From the NCBI RefSeq assembly GCF_900109355.1, contig NZ_FOBF01000030.1:1-64000 (forward strand): a stretch of DNA of 64,000 nt. Direction: 5' to 3'. Numbering within the stretch: the first letter of the stretch is position 1; every line of letters starts with the position of its first letter. Under the pieces are notes generated by a model. The model saw only the letters and a list, made by a program, of their open reading frames with translations, did not search any database and was not told the origin of the DNA. The position numbers and the translations under genes were made by a program. Of this stretch, positions 14,835 to 24,066 are shown in pieces. The DNA comes from Nonomuraea pusilla (GTDB taxonomy: Bacteria; Actinomycetota; Actinomycetes; Streptosporangiales; Streptosporangiaceae).

Positions 14835-17759
14835 ATGACCGGCCCTGCCTCTCCGGCCCTGGTGGGCCGGGACGCCCAGCTACGGGCCCTCCTCCAGGCG
14901 ATCGGCGGCCCGCCCGCCGTGATCCTCGTGCAGGGCGAGGCGGGCATCGGCAAGACCCGCCTGGTGCGCGCGGCGACCGAGCGGCTGCGGGCCGAGCGCC
15001 GCACGGTGCTGCTCGGCCACTGCCACCAGCTGAGGGAGCCGTTCCCGTACGGCCCGGTGCTCGACGCGCTGCGCCACGCCGCCTCCGCGCTGCCCCCGGT
15101 CGACCGGCTCAACCCCGTCACCGGGGCGCTGCGCGGCCACCTGCCGGAGCTCGCCGGCCAGCTCCCGCCCGCCCCGACCCCGCCGCCGCTCGACGACGTG
15201 CGCGCGGAGCGGCACCGGCTGTTCCGGGCGGTGCACGCGCTGCTCGCCGCCGCCGCGCCCGCCACGCTCGTCGTCGAGGACCTCCACTGGGCCGACGACG
15301 GCACCAGGGACCTGCTGCGCTTCCTCACCGACCAGCCGCCGGAGGGCCTGGCGCTGGTGGTGACGTTCCGCAGGGAGGACCTGCCGGTGCCCGGCCTGCC
15401 GTTCGGCCACGCCTACCGCCCCCAGCCGGGCGTGCGCAGCGAGGTGATCTCGCTGGCCCCGCTCGACGTGGAGGACGTGCGGAACCTGACCGGCGCCCTG
15501 CTCGGCGGGGCGCCGGTGCCGAAGGGCTTCGCGGCCACGCTGCACGAGCGCACCGCCGGGGTGCCGTTCGTGATCGAGGAGGTGGTGCGCTCGTTGCTCG
15601 ACGACGAGGGCCGGTTACCCGGCGGCGCCGAGGGCCCCGAGGTGCTCGACCGGCTGCCCGTGCCGCTGCTGCTGCGCGAGGCGATGGCCGAGCAGCTCGC
15701 CGGGCTCTCCCCCGCCGCCCTGCGCGTGGTCCGCGCCGCCGCCGTGCTCCGGGTGCCCGCCGACGAGCCGCTGCTCGCCGCGGTGTCGGGCGAGGGAGCG
15801 GACGACGAGAAGGAGGGCGCCGAGACGCCCGGCGCCGGGCTGTCGGAGGCGGTCAAGGCGGGCGTCCTGCTCGAACAGCCCGACGGCCAGTACGGCTTCC
15901 GGCACGCCCTCGCCCAGCAGGCCGCCTACGACGCGATCCCCGGGCCGGACCGGTGGCCGATCCACCGGCGGGCGATGGCCGCGCTCTCCACGCTCGACCC
16001 GGCGCCGCTGGTGCAGCTCGCCTACCACGCCAGGCGCGCGGGCGACCTGGAGGCGTGGCGGCGCCACGGCGGCGCGGCGGCCGACCACGCCGCCGCCGTC
16101 GGCGACGTGCCGCTCGCGGTCGAGGTGCTGGAGGCGATGCTGGCCGACCCGAAGCTGCCGCCCGACGCCCGCGGCCCCCTCGCGCTGCGGCTGAGCAGGA
16201 TCGCCGCCGTCGGCCTCTCGTACCGGCGGGTGGTGCGGCTGCTGCGGCACCTGCTGTCCGACGACTTCCTTTCCCGGCACGTACGCGGCGAGGCGCGGCT
16301 CAACCTGGGCGTGCTGCTGTCGAACCAGGCGGGCTCGATCGCCGAGGGACGCCAGGAGATCCTCACCGCCCTGCCCGACCTGCACGACCGTCCCGGCCTG
16401 GCCGCCCGCGGCCTGGCCCTGCTGGCGATGCCCGCCTGGGGCAGCGAGCCGCTGGCCACCCACGAGGCGTGGATGGACGAGGCGGAGAAGCTGCTCGCCG
16501 CCGTCGAGGACCAGGACCCCGAGCTGACCGCGGCCGTCCACGCCAACAAGGTCACCCTGGCCATGCTGGTGGGCTCGCCGGACGCGTTCTCGCTGGTCTC
16601 GACCCTGCCGGTCAACCACCCGTCGGCGGCGGTGCGCAGGCAGGCGGCGCGGGCGTACTCGAACCTGTGCGACGCGGCGATGGCGCTCGGCCACTACGGC
16701 GCGGCCGAGGGCTTCGCCGCGCGCAGCAGGACGATCGCGGAGGAGAGCGGCGCGCTCTACCCGGTGTACCTGGTCGAGATGTCGTCGGTCAGGCTCCACT
16801 GGCTGACCGGCCGCTGGGAGGGGCTGCGGGAGCGCGCGGTCGCGGCGGTGGAGATGACGCCGGAGGCGCCGCTGCTCGCCGTGGACGCCCGGCTCGTGCT
16901 CGGCATGCTCGCGCTGGCCAGGGGCGAGTGGGAGGAGGCGGCCGAGCAGCTCGGGGAGGCGGGCGTGCGCGACTGCGAGTCGGGCTTCCTGCCGGTGGCG
17001 GTGCTGGCGTCCGCCGGGCTGATCGAGCTGCACCTGGCCCGCGGCGCCCTCGACGCCGCGCTGTCCGAGGCCGAGTGGGCGGTGGGCCGGCTGCGCCGCA
17101 AGGGCATCTGGGTGTGGGGCGACCAGCTCGTCCCGCAGGCCGTGGAGGCGCTGCTCAAGGCCGGGCGCTCCGGCGAGGCGGCCGGCCTGGTGGCGGAGTT
17201 CGCGGCGGGCGTCGAACGCAGGACGGCGCCGTCCGCGCACGCCGCGCTCGGCCTGGCGCTCGGCGCGCTGGCGGAGCACGAGGGCGGGCACGAGGAGGCG
17301 GCCGCCAGGTACGCGGAGGCGAAGGCGGCCTACGAGGCGATGCCGCGCCCGCACGCGGCGGCGCGGGCCGCCGAGGCGGAGGCGGGCGTCCGGCTCGCCC
17401 TCGGCGCGCGCGACGAGGCCGCCCGGCTCGTCGGCGGCGCGGCCGAACGGTACGCCGCGCTCGGCGCCACCCGCGACGCGGCCCGCTGCCGCCGCCTGCT
17501 GCGCGAGATCGGCGCGGCGGGGCCGGCGCGCAGGGCCAGGAAGGCGGGCGGCGGCGTGCTGTCGCCCAGGGAGGCCGAGGTGGCCAGGCTGGTCGCGCTC
17601 GGCCACACCAACAGGGAGATCGCCGAGGTGCTGTTCCTGTCGCGCCGCACGGTGGACACCCACGTCGCGCGAGTGCTGCACAAGCTCGGCGTGCGCACCC
17701 GCAACGACGTGCGCGAGCCCCGGCCGGACGACCGGCCGGGGCCCGAGCCCACCTTCTAG
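14835..17759 (+). CDS. large ATP-binding LuxR-family regulator (LAL type)
   Basis: A 974-residue regulator. An N-terminal AAA/STAND ATPase (about residues 10-270) has Walker A GEAGIGKTRL and Walker B TLVVEDLHWAD. A long alpha-helical, TPR-like middle (about 350-880) probably senses a ligand or partner. The C-terminal LuxR helix-turn-helix begins LSPREAEVARLVALGHTNREI and ends TVDTHVARVLHKLGVRTRNDV. The last 16 residues (PRPDDRPGPEP) are non-conserved and coincide with a GC hairpin. The ATG at 14835 follows ACGGAG; an upstream in-frame ATG at 14760 would translate promoter sequence. LAL regulators often activate secondary metabolism or sugar use. No obvious target sits beside it: the next gene converges on it. 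Confidence 0.9.
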   Translation: MTGPASPALVGRDAQLRALLQAIGGPPAVILVQGEAGIGKTRLVRAATERLRAERRTVLLGHCHQLREPFPYGPVLDALRHAASALPPVDRLNPVTGALRGHLPELAGQLPPAPTPPPLDDVRAERHRLFRAVHALLAAAAPATLVVEDLHWADDGTRDLLRFLTDQPPEGLALVVTFRREDLPVPGLPFGHAYRPQPGVRSEVISLAPLDVEDVRNLTGALLGGAPVPKGFAATLHERTAGVPFVIEEVVRSLLDDEGRLPGGAEGPEVLDRLPVPLLLREAMAEQLAGLSPAALRVVRAAAVLRVPADEPLLAAVSGEGADDEKEGAETPGAGLSEAVKAGVLLEQPDGQYGFRHALAQQAAYDAIPGPDRWPIHRRAMAALSTLDPAPLVQLAYHARRAGDLEAWRRHGGAAADHAAAVGDVPLAVEVLEAMLADPKLPPDARGPLALRLSRIAAVGLSYRRVVRLLRHLLSDDFLSRHVRGEARLNLGVLLSNQAGSIAEGRQEILTALPDLHDRPGLAARGLALLAMPAWGSEPLATHEAWMDEAEKLLAAVEDQDPELTAAVHANKVTLAMLVGSPDAFSLVSTLPVNHPSAAVRRQAARAYSNLCDAAMALGHYGAAEGFAARSRTIAEESGALYPVYLVEMSSVRLHWLTGRWEGLRERAVAAVEMTPEAPLLAVDARLVLGMLALARGEWEEAAEQLGEAGVRDCESGFLPVAVLASAGLIELHLARGALDAALSEAEWAVGRLRRKGIWVWGDQLVPQAVEALLKAGRSGEAAGLVAEFAAGVERRTAPSAHAALGLALGALAEHEGGHEEAAARYAEAKAAYEAMPRPHAAARAAEAEAGVRLALGARDEAARLVGGAAERYAALGATRDAARCRRLLREIGAAGPARRARKAGGGVLSPREAEVARLVALGHTNREIAEVLFLSRRTVDTHVARVLHKLGVRTRNDVREPRPDDRPGPEPTF
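17718..17741. terminator. GC hairpin at convergent gene ends
   Basis: CCCCGGCCGG / CCGGCCGGGG form a perfect 10-bp stem with loop ACGA. It lies in the last codons of the LuxR regulator, 28 bp from the stop of the convergent metallopeptidase gene. There is no T-run, as usual in actinomycetes. Probably a shared terminator. Confidence 0.5.
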
Positions 17760-17768
17760 CGGCAGGAG

Positions 17769-20700
17769 CTAGACGGTGATGCTCCAGGAGTCCAGGGTGC
17801 CGGTGTCACCGAGGTAGACGTCCTCGATGTCGAGCACCCACTGGCCGGACGCCTGCTGGCTCACCGGGACCGAGAAGGTCCTGGTGCCGTACTGGGTGCA
17901 GGTCGTGCCGCCGTACCTGTCCACCGCGTACCAGGTGCCGTCGGGGCCCCGGAGCCAGATGTCCAGGTCCTCGGCGCAGGTGTGGTTGATCGTGATGGAC
18001 AGCTTGACCGGCGACGCCGCCGCGCCCGACGCCGTGGAGGTGATCGTGCTCTGGACGTTCGCCCAGTCCGCGATCTGGACGTCGGTGTCGTTGGTGAACG
18101 TCCGGCCGCCCGAGGTGCCCTGGACGGTCAGCGCGTACGTGGCGGTGCGGGCGCCGGTCTCGCCGGTGCCCGTCACCGTCACGGTGTACGAGCCGGCCGG
18201 CGTGGTGGCCGAGGTCGAGATCGTCAGCGTGGACGAGCCGCCCGACGTCACCGACTGCGGGTTGAAGGCGGCGGAGGCGCCGGTCGGCAGGCCGCTCGCG
18301 GACAGGTTCACCGTCTGCGCGGTGCCCGCCGTGGTGGTCGTGCCCACCGTGGTGGTGGCCTGCGCGCCCGCCTGCACCGTCCCGGAGCCCGGGTTCGTGG
18401 AGACCGAGAAGTCGCGGGTCGGCGTGCCGGTGCCGACCGACTGCTTCCACACGGCGTACATGGCCGCGTCGGCCGCCCGGTCGAGGATGGTGTCGTTGAT
18501 GTTGGTCGTGGTGTCGCACGAGGAGTGGTAGCAGGAGTCGTACGCCCGGCCGGCCGTGCCGCCCCACTTGGACGCCTGCGCCGACGTCTTGGTGTAGCTG
18601 GCGCCCGCCGCCACGCCGGAGCTGGCGATGCCCGCGTTGCGGAAGGAGGCGTCGTCGGAGCGGTTGGCGCCCTCGGTGTTCTCCTCGGGCTGCAGGTTCA
18701 GCTTGTCGTAGAACTCCTTCAGGTACTGGGCGGCGGTCGTGCTGATGTTGTTGATGAAGTAGCCGCCGTTGGGCGAGCCGACCATGTCGTAGTTGTAGTA
18801 GACCTTGATCTTCGACCGGTCGGTGGAGCTGAGCGAGTTCACGTAGAACTCGGAGCCGTTGAGGCCCTGCTCCTCGTCCGTCCACCAGCCGAACCGGACG
18901 TGCTTGGCCAGGGTCGGGTTCTTGCTCGCCAGGGTGAGCGCGACCTCCAGCAGGGTGGCCGAGCCCGAGCCGTTGTCGTTGATGCCGGGGCCGGCGGAGA
19001 CACTGTCGAGGTGGGCGCCGGACATGATCACCTGGTTGGCGTCGCCGCCGGGCCAGTCGGCGATCAGGTTGGGGCCCGCGCCGCTGGTGCAGCCCGAGGT
19101 GCAGCTCTGCCTGGTCACGGTGTAGCCCGCGGCCTTCAGCTTGTCCTCGACGTACTGCACGGACTGCAGGTAGCCGTTGGTGGTGGACCTGCGGTTGCCG
19201 CCGTTGCTCGTCGCGATGCTCTGGAGCTGCGTCAGGTGGCCCTTGATGTTGGAGAGGCTCACGTCAGGCGGCTCGGTGCCGCCCGGCCCCTGCCCCACGG
19301 TCAGGCCGAACGTGGCGCTGTGGCTGGTCGAGCCGGTTCCCGTCACCGTGATCTGGTACGAGCCCTGCGCGACAGACGAGCCGACGGACAGCGTCAGCGT
19401 GGAGGAGCCGCCCGAGGTCACCGACGCCGGGTTGAACGCGGCGGTGATGCCGCTGGGCAGGTTCGGCGCCGACAGCGCGACCGTCTGGGCGGAGCCCGAG
19501 GTGGTCTGCGTGTTCACGGTGACCGTCGCCTGGCCGCCCGGTGTCGCGCTGCCCGAGGTCGGGTTGAGCGTGAGCGAGAAGTCGCTGGTGGAGGTGCCGC
19601 AGGCGGGCTCGCCCGACGCCGCCGCCACGCTGATCGCGCTCCACGCCGCCTTGGTGGTGTTGCACTCGGCGCTGTTCGCGCCGAACAGCTCGATGGCCGC
19701 CGCCACGGACGCCGCGCGCACGTTGGCGTAGCGCCACGTCGAGGTCTTCCTGTTCAGCGCGCCCATGAAGATCTTGCCGGCGTTCTGGACGCCCACGCCG
19801 GTCACCGACGAGGGGCCGCCGGAGCAGATCGGGCTGGACGGCTTGCCGCCGCCGGGGTTGCTGCCCTCGGCGAGCAGGTAGAACCAGTGGTTCAGCGGCC
19901 CGGCCGCCGAGTGGACCTCGGTGTTCGGGATCGACGACGAGTAGCAGTTCGGGTCGCCGAGCGCGCTCGGGTTGTACATGTTGCGGATCGGCCCGTCGCC
20001 GACGAGGTCGACCTCCTCGCCGACCAGGTAGTCCGGCGGGTCGTTCGGGTTGTTGGCGTAGTGCTCGGTCAGCGCGCCGAAGATGTCGCCGGTGGCCTCG
20101 TTGAGGCCGCCGTTCTCGTTGCCGGAGCCCGCGCCGCCCGGCGTGGTCTGGAAGATCGCGTGGCCGAACTCGTGCGCCACGACGTCGATCGGGGTGGCCT
20201 GCCGGGCGTTGTCCTGGCTGTGGCCGAAGTTGGTGTAGCTGCCGTTCCAGTACGCGTTGACGTCGGCGAGCCCGACGCGGGCCGGGAAGCCCCTGCCGCT
20301 GCCGTTGATGCCGTTGCGGCCCAGCCAGTCACGCAGCATGTCCCACTCGCGCTGCACGCTGTAGAGCGCGTCCACGCAGGCGGTCTCCAGGTTGGTGCCG
20401 GAGGCGTTGCCCCACGCGTCGTCGGTGCCGGTGTAGGCCGAGCCGTTCTGGCCGCCGCACTGGATGCCGGGCCTGGTGGAGTCCGTCATCGAGTACGAGC
20501 TGCCGGAGCCGCTCGTCGCGATGGTGACCTGGCCGTAGTAGTAGCCGTTGCCCGTGCCCGCGCGCACCAGGTCGTACGAGTCGGCGACCTTGCCGGTGCG
20601 GGCGTCCACGAACACGTGCTGGATGCTGGGCTTGCCGTCGGCCAGTCCGGAGACGGTCGCCTCCCAGGCCAGCCGCTGCTTGCCGCCCCAGGCGAGCACG

Positions 20701-21176
20701 ACCAGGCGGGGCTCGGCCGTGTCGTCCACGCGCGACAGCTTCGACCTGGCCACCTCGGTGGCCTTCTCGGCGCTGATCTTCGGGCTGGTGTCCACGTCGG
20801 CCGTCGTGGCGCCGGTGGCGGCCACCGTGTCGCGGACGTGCCCGGCGGCGTCGGTCACGACGACCGCGTCGCCGCCGACCACCGGCAGCCCCTTGTACGT
20901 ACGTTCGTAGGAGACGAAGTACATGTCGCTGGCGCCGGGCGTCACGCCGACGCGGCGGTACGACTCGTCGGGGCCCCTGCTCAGCTCGTCCAGCCCGCTG
21001 GCCACGGCCCTGTCGGCGACGGCCGCGGCGAGCGACGCCGGGTCGGCGGCGGCACGGGCGGACGCGCTGTCCTGGTCCTTCGCCGCGCCCGGGGGCGCGG
21101 CGTTCGCGGGTGAGGCGAGCAGCGCCATCGACGCGGCCGTGGCCACGCCGACGGCCGCCGCGAGTAAGCGTTTCAC
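17769..21176 (-). CDS. secreted double metallopeptidase: M4 thermolysin-like + M28 aminopeptidase-like
   Basis: A 1135-residue exported protein joining two unrelated zinc peptidases. Residues 1-26 are a signal peptide (ANA). Residues 40-200 are an FTP/PepSY propeptide. Residues 205-525 are an M4 peptidase with HEFGH (335-339), the third ligand in NEATGD (Glu360) and HSAAGPLNH (422-430). Residues 531-626 are an Ig-like repeat. Residues 640-915 are an M28 peptidase with AHLD (722-724), INDNGSG (Asp734), DEEQG (768-769), YDMVG (Asp797) and CYHSSCD (His883). A second Ig-like repeat covers 922-1018, and a P/Homo-B domain covers 1025-1135. Both active sites look intact. The GTG start follows AAAGGAG. 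Each module resembles common secreted streptomycete peptidases; the fusion is the odd part. Confidence 0.92.
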   Translation of the reverse strand: MKRLLAAAVGVATAASMALLASPANAAPPGAAKDQDSASARAAADPASLAAAVADRAVASGLDELSRGPDESYRRVGVTPGASDMYFVSYERTYKGLPVVGGDAVVVTDAAGHVRDTVAATGATTADVDTSPKISAEKATEVARSKLSRVDDTAEPRLVVLAWGGKQRLAWEATVSGLADGKPSIQHVFVDARTGKVADSYDLVRAGTGNGYYYGQVTIATSGSGSSYSMTDSTRPGIQCGGQNGSAYTGTDDAWGNASGTNLETACVDALYSVQREWDMLRDWLGRNGINGSGRGFPARVGLADVNAYWNGSYTNFGHSQDNARQATPIDVVAHEFGHAIFQTTPGGAGSGNENGGLNEATGDIFGALTEHYANNPNDPPDYLVGEEVDLVGDGPIRNMYNPSALGDPNCYSSSIPNTEVHSAAGPLNHWFYLLAEGSNPGGGKPSSPICSGGPSSVTGVGVQNAGKIFMGALNRKTSTWRYANVRAASVAAAIELFGANSAECNTTKAAWSAISVAAASGEPACGTSTSDFSLTLNPTSGSATPGGQATVTVNTQTTSGSAQTVALSAPNLPSGITAAFNPASVTSGGSSTLTLSVGSSVAQGSYQITVTGTGSTSHSATFGLTVGQGPGGTEPPDVSLSNIKGHLTQLQSIATSNGGNRRSTTNGYLQSVQYVEDKLKAAGYTVTRQSCTSGCTSGAGPNLIADWPGGDANQVIMSGAHLDSVSAGPGINDNGSGSATLLEVALTLASKNPTLAKHVRFGWWTDEEQGLNGSEFYVNSLSSTDRSKIKVYYNYDMVGSPNGGYFINNISTTAAQYLKEFYDKLNLQPEENTEGANRSDDASFRNAGIASSGVAAGASYTKTSAQASKWGGTAGRAYDSCYHSSCDTTTNINDTILDRAADAAMYAVWKQSVGTGTPTRDFSVSTNPGSGTVQAGAQATTTVGTTTTAGTAQTVNLSASGLPTGASAAFNPQSVTSGGSSTLTISTSATTPAGSYTVTVTGTGETGARTATYALTVQGTSGGRTFTNDTDVQIADWANVQSTITSTASGAAASPVKLSITINHTCAEDLDIWLRGPDGTWYAVDRYGGTTCTQYGTRTFSVPVSQQASGQWVLDIEDVYLGDTGTLDSWSITV

Positions 21177-21609
21177 GCTGTCGTGCTCCTTTCGGCGGAT
21201 TCCCCTGGCCGGGCCGCCTGTGAGCGCGCGCCGGCCGCCGCCGCCGGGGATCGCCCGGCGACGAGACGGGGAACGGGGGGTGACAGAACATGACGACGAG
21301 GTGAGCGGACCGTTTCTCCTCGTTGTCGCCAGACGCTAAGCGCCGCCCGCCCGCCTGGGAATCCGTAGCGCCATCGGTAAGCAATACCGACATTTCACGA
21401 GCGCGGGCGTACGTAATCCCCTGGCCTGGCCGTACGCGTGCCGTACGGGAGCACGGGAACCATCGGGAAACCGCGCGCGCCGATCGCCGGCGCCGCCACC
21501 GCGGCCATCGGGAGACGTCCGCCGTGACGGCCGGCGGGCGCGGTGTCCTGGTGAAGGGAGGCCGCAGGCGCGCCGGGCGCGGGCCGCCACGCCGGCGGGC
21601 CGGGCGCCG
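21177..21609. other. 433-bp intergenic region with a 17-bp inverted repeat
   Basis: No convincing gene. It carries the upstream region of the metallopeptidase (Shine-Dalgarno AAAGGAG next to the start). At 21374-21390 is the inverted repeat TCGGTA-N5-TACCGA inside a lower-GC island, a plausible operator about 200 bp from the metallopeptidase start. The part next to 21609 is the short 3' flank of the methyltransferase gene. Confidence 0.5.
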
Positions 21610-22428
21610 CTACGGGAGGCGGCCCACTCCTGCGTCGAGGCGGAGGTGGGGCTTTCCGGTCAGCAGGGGGATGCGGAGCTCGTCGTCCTCGGTGACGTAC
21701 CAGTCCTGCACCGGCACCAGCCCCGGGCCGATCAGTTCGAAGCCGTCGAACAGCTTCAGCACCTCCTCGCGGGTGCGGAACCTGCCCTGCGCCGGGGTGC
21801 CGGCGGTGGCCGCCTGGAGCTGGGCGACGGCCTCGGGCGGGCTCTCGGCCATGGCGTGCGAGAGGACGAGGTGGCTGCCCGGCGCCATGCGCTCCCTGAA
21901 GGCGGCCACGATGCCCGCCGGGTCCTCGTGGTCCATGACGAAGTGCAGCACACCGACCATGAGGACGCACACCGGCTGGTCGAAGTCGATCAGCCCGGTG
22001 ACGTGCGGGTCGGCGAGCACCTCGGCGGGACGGCGCAGGTCGGCCTGGATGCCGGCCACGCCCGGGGAGTCGGCCAGCAGCACCTGGGCGTGCAGGCGCG
22101 CCACCGGGTCGTAGTCGACGTAGACGACCCGGCAGGCAGGGCTCACCTCGCGGACCGTCTCGTGGATGCTGGGCGATGTGGGGATGCCGGTGCCGAGATC
22201 GAGGAACTGCCGCACGCCGAGCTGGGCGGCGTGGCGGACCGCCAGCACCTGGAACCTGCGGTTGGCCCTCGCCACCTCGCGGGAGTCGGGGGCGACGGCC
22301 AGCAGCCGTTCGGCCACGGCTCGGTCGACGGCGAAGTGGTCCTTGCCGCCGAGCAGGTAGTCGTAGACGCGGGCGGAGCTGGGGACGCTCGGGTCGACGC
22401 CCGGCGGAACGCGGTCGAGCTCGGTCAT
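21610..22428 (-). CDS. SAM-dependent methyltransferase (DUF574 / PF04672 family)
   Basis: A 272-residue methyltransferase of a family expanded in actinomycetes. It shows the N-terminal signature SSARVYDYLLGGKDHFAVDR, SAM motif I in FLDLGTGIPTSP (about residue 75-86), the acidic motif II VVYVDYDP, and VLMVGVLHFV. The ATG at 22428 is chosen because AAGGAGAG lies 9 nt upstream; an extension to 22518 is open but not conserved. The substrate is unknown for nearly all members. It has no obvious operon partner; the upstream neighbour on the same strand ends 140 bp away. Confidence 0.88.
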   Translation of the reverse strand: MTELDRVPPGVDPSVPSSARVYDYLLGGKDHFAVDRAVAERLLAVAPDSREVARANRRFQVLAVRHAAQLGVRQFLDLGTGIPTSPSIHETVREVSPACRVVYVDYDPVARLHAQVLLADSPGVAGIQADLRRPAEVLADPHVTGLIDFDQPVCVLMVGVLHFVMDHEDPAGIVAAFRERMAPGSHLVLSHAMAESPPEAVAQLQAATAGTPAQGRFRTREEVLKLFDGFELIGPGLVPVQDWYVTEDDELRIPLLTGKPHLRLDAGVGRLP

Positions 22429-22568
22429 CCGGCTGCGCTCTCCTTCGCCTCGAACGGCCGTGCTGGTCGGCTGGCGCCATCCTACGTCGGCCCGTTCCGC
22501 TCCGGACGGCCGTCCCACCCGGCACTTCCGGCGCCGCCCACCCGCCCTTCCGGGCGCGCCGCCGGGCG

Positions 22569-23522
22569 TCAGCGGAAGCGGTTGAGCAGGTGTTCGGCGT
22601 CGGCGAAACCGGCCACCACGTCGGCCGCCGTGCGCCGCTCACGGACCATGCCGACGGCCTGCCCCGCGTACACGCAGGCCGTCTCGTAGTCGCCCGCCTC
22701 GCGGGCGGCGGCGATCTCGGCGGGGGCGGCCTCGTGCGTCGCCAGCTCCTCCTCGTGGCCCTTCCAGCGCTCGAAGAAGGCGTTGCGCAGGGCGCGCCCG
22801 CCGTACTCTGGCGGCCAGTCCAGCCGCTGGGCCACGTCGAAGACCCGCCCGTACGCGGTGTCGGTCTCGGCCGCCGCAAGGACGCGCTCCGCCGCCGCCG
22901 GTGGGAGCACGGTCTCGGCGCAGCCCATGAACGCCGTGCCGACCCAGGCGCCCTCCGCCCCGGCGGCGAGGACGGCCGCCAGACCGCGAGCCGTCGCGAT
23001 GCCGCCGGCGGCGAGCACGGGCACGCGCACGGCGTCGAGGACGCTCTGCAGCAGCGGCAGCGTGGCCACCTCGTTCCTGCCGTGCCCGCCGCCCTCGCCG
23101 CCGCGCGCCACGACCGCGTCGACGCCCGCCCGCTCGGCCGCGACGGCCTCCTCGGTGGTGCCCGCCTGGGTGACGACGACGATGCCCGCGGCGCGCAGCT
23201 TCCCGAGGTGCTCGGCGTACGGGCCGAAGCTGACCGACACGAGCGCGGGACGGGCCGCGAGCACCGCGTCGAGCTTGGCGGGGTCGCGGGCCAGCGTCCA
23301 CGCGATGAGCCCGATGCCGTACGGGCGGCCCGCGGCGGCGGCCTCGCCCGCCTGCTCCTCGATCCACGCCGGGGTCACCGCGCCGGAGACCCCGATCATG
23401 CCCAGCGCGCCGGCCCGGGAGACCGCGGCGGCCAGCCGGCCCGCGCCCACCCCCGCCATCGGCGCGCCGACCACGGGCACGGTGAGCCCGAACCTGTCGG
23501 TGAGCCACGTACGGATCGTCAT
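22569..23522 (-). CDS. nitronate monooxygenase-like flavoprotein
   Basis: A 317-residue FMN-dependent TIM-barrel enzyme of the nitronate monooxygenase / 2-nitropropane dioxygenase family. Markers are the N-terminal VVGAPMAGVGAGRLAAAV, the FMN-phosphate motif ARGGEGGGHGR near 130-140, VPVLAAGGIATARG near 170, and GAWVGTAF. The His of the GGHG motif is the usual general base. The ATG start at 23522 follows GGGAGAGG; a far longer in-frame extension runs antiphase through upstream genes and is not real. Such enzymes detoxify propionate 3-nitronate, but many homologues have other flavin chemistry. Confidence 0.88.
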   Translation of the reverse strand: MTIRTWLTDRFGLTVPVVGAPMAGVGAGRLAAAVSRAGALGMIGVSGAVTPAWIEEQAGEAAAAGRPYGIGLIAWTLARDPAKLDAVLAARPALVSVSFGPYAEHLGKLRAAGIVVVTQAGTTEEAVAAERAGVDAVVARGGEGGGHGRNEVATLPLLQSVLDAVRVPVLAAGGIATARGLAAVLAAGAEGAWVGTAFMGCAETVLPPAAAERVLAAAETDTAYGRVFDVAQRLDWPPEYGGRALRNAFFERWKGHEEELATHEAAPAEIAAAREAGDYETACVYAGQAVGMVRERRTAADVVAGFADAEHLLNRFR

Positions 23523-23757
23523 GGCGCCCCTCTCCCCCGGCCCTGGCCCCAAGATTCCTTCGGGCCACTGTAACCCGGCCTCTTCCGACCGAAATGCCCT
23601 CCCCCCAACCTCCGCAAAACCCGGCGGAACACCCCGTAAGCCCTGTGGAATGACAAGCCACATGGCCGATGCGCGGCACCCGCTCGCATGGGCATCCTGG
23701 TGGCGGCGGGCCCGGCGCCGGGCCCGCTTCTGAACGTGGAGAGGAGTCACGAAGGGC

Positions 23758-23952
23758 ATGGACATCGCGACTGGACGCCCGATCGTGATCTTGGATAACG
23801 GCGCTGTGGGGCAGGTCGTGCTGGCCCAGCGGTCAGAGCGCGCAGGCTTCGTGCTCGTGCTGGTGCTCGGCATGGACGGCACGCTGGTGAGCTGCGAGCT
23901 GGGCGGCATCGCCTGCGTCGTGGGGGGCACCCCCTTCTGCCACGACGGCTGA
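23758..23952 (+). CDS. small hypothetical protein
   Basis: A 64-residue reading frame with an ATG preceded by GGAGAGGAG (11 nt) and GAAGGG (close). The protein alternates short beta-like stretches (RPIVILDNGAVGQVVLAQR, then AGFVLVLVLGMDGTLVSCEL) and has two Cys near the C-terminus (IACVV, PFCHDG). Codon use and third-position GC look coding. I do not recognise a family. It stands alone between two minus-strand genes; its 3' flank is a 26-bp tandem repeat. Confidence 0.5.
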   Translation: MDIATGRPIVILDNGAVGQVVLAQRSERAGFVLVLVLGMDGTLVSCELGGIACVVGGTPFCHDG

Positions 23953-23968
23953 GCAGGCCGGGGGGCCA

Positions 23969-24066
23969 CGCGCGCCCTGCCACCGGAGCCGCCGGAGCGC
24001 GCCCGGCCGCCGGGGCCGCTGAGCGCGCCCTGCCGCCGGGGCCGGTGAGCGCGGCCGGCCGCCGTC
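23969..24066. repeat. 26-bp tandem repeat at convergent gene ends
   Basis: Three clear units starting GAGCGCG at 23995, 24021 and 24047 (period 26), plus a diverged unit from 23969. The array fills the whole space between the small ORF stop and the serine hydrolase stop and includes the last codons of the latter. Confidence 0.7.

Noticed and set aside
17982..21113. 1043-residue plus-strand reading frame
   Set aside because: Antisense to the double metallopeptidase, Arg/Val/Gly/Ala-rich with no motif.
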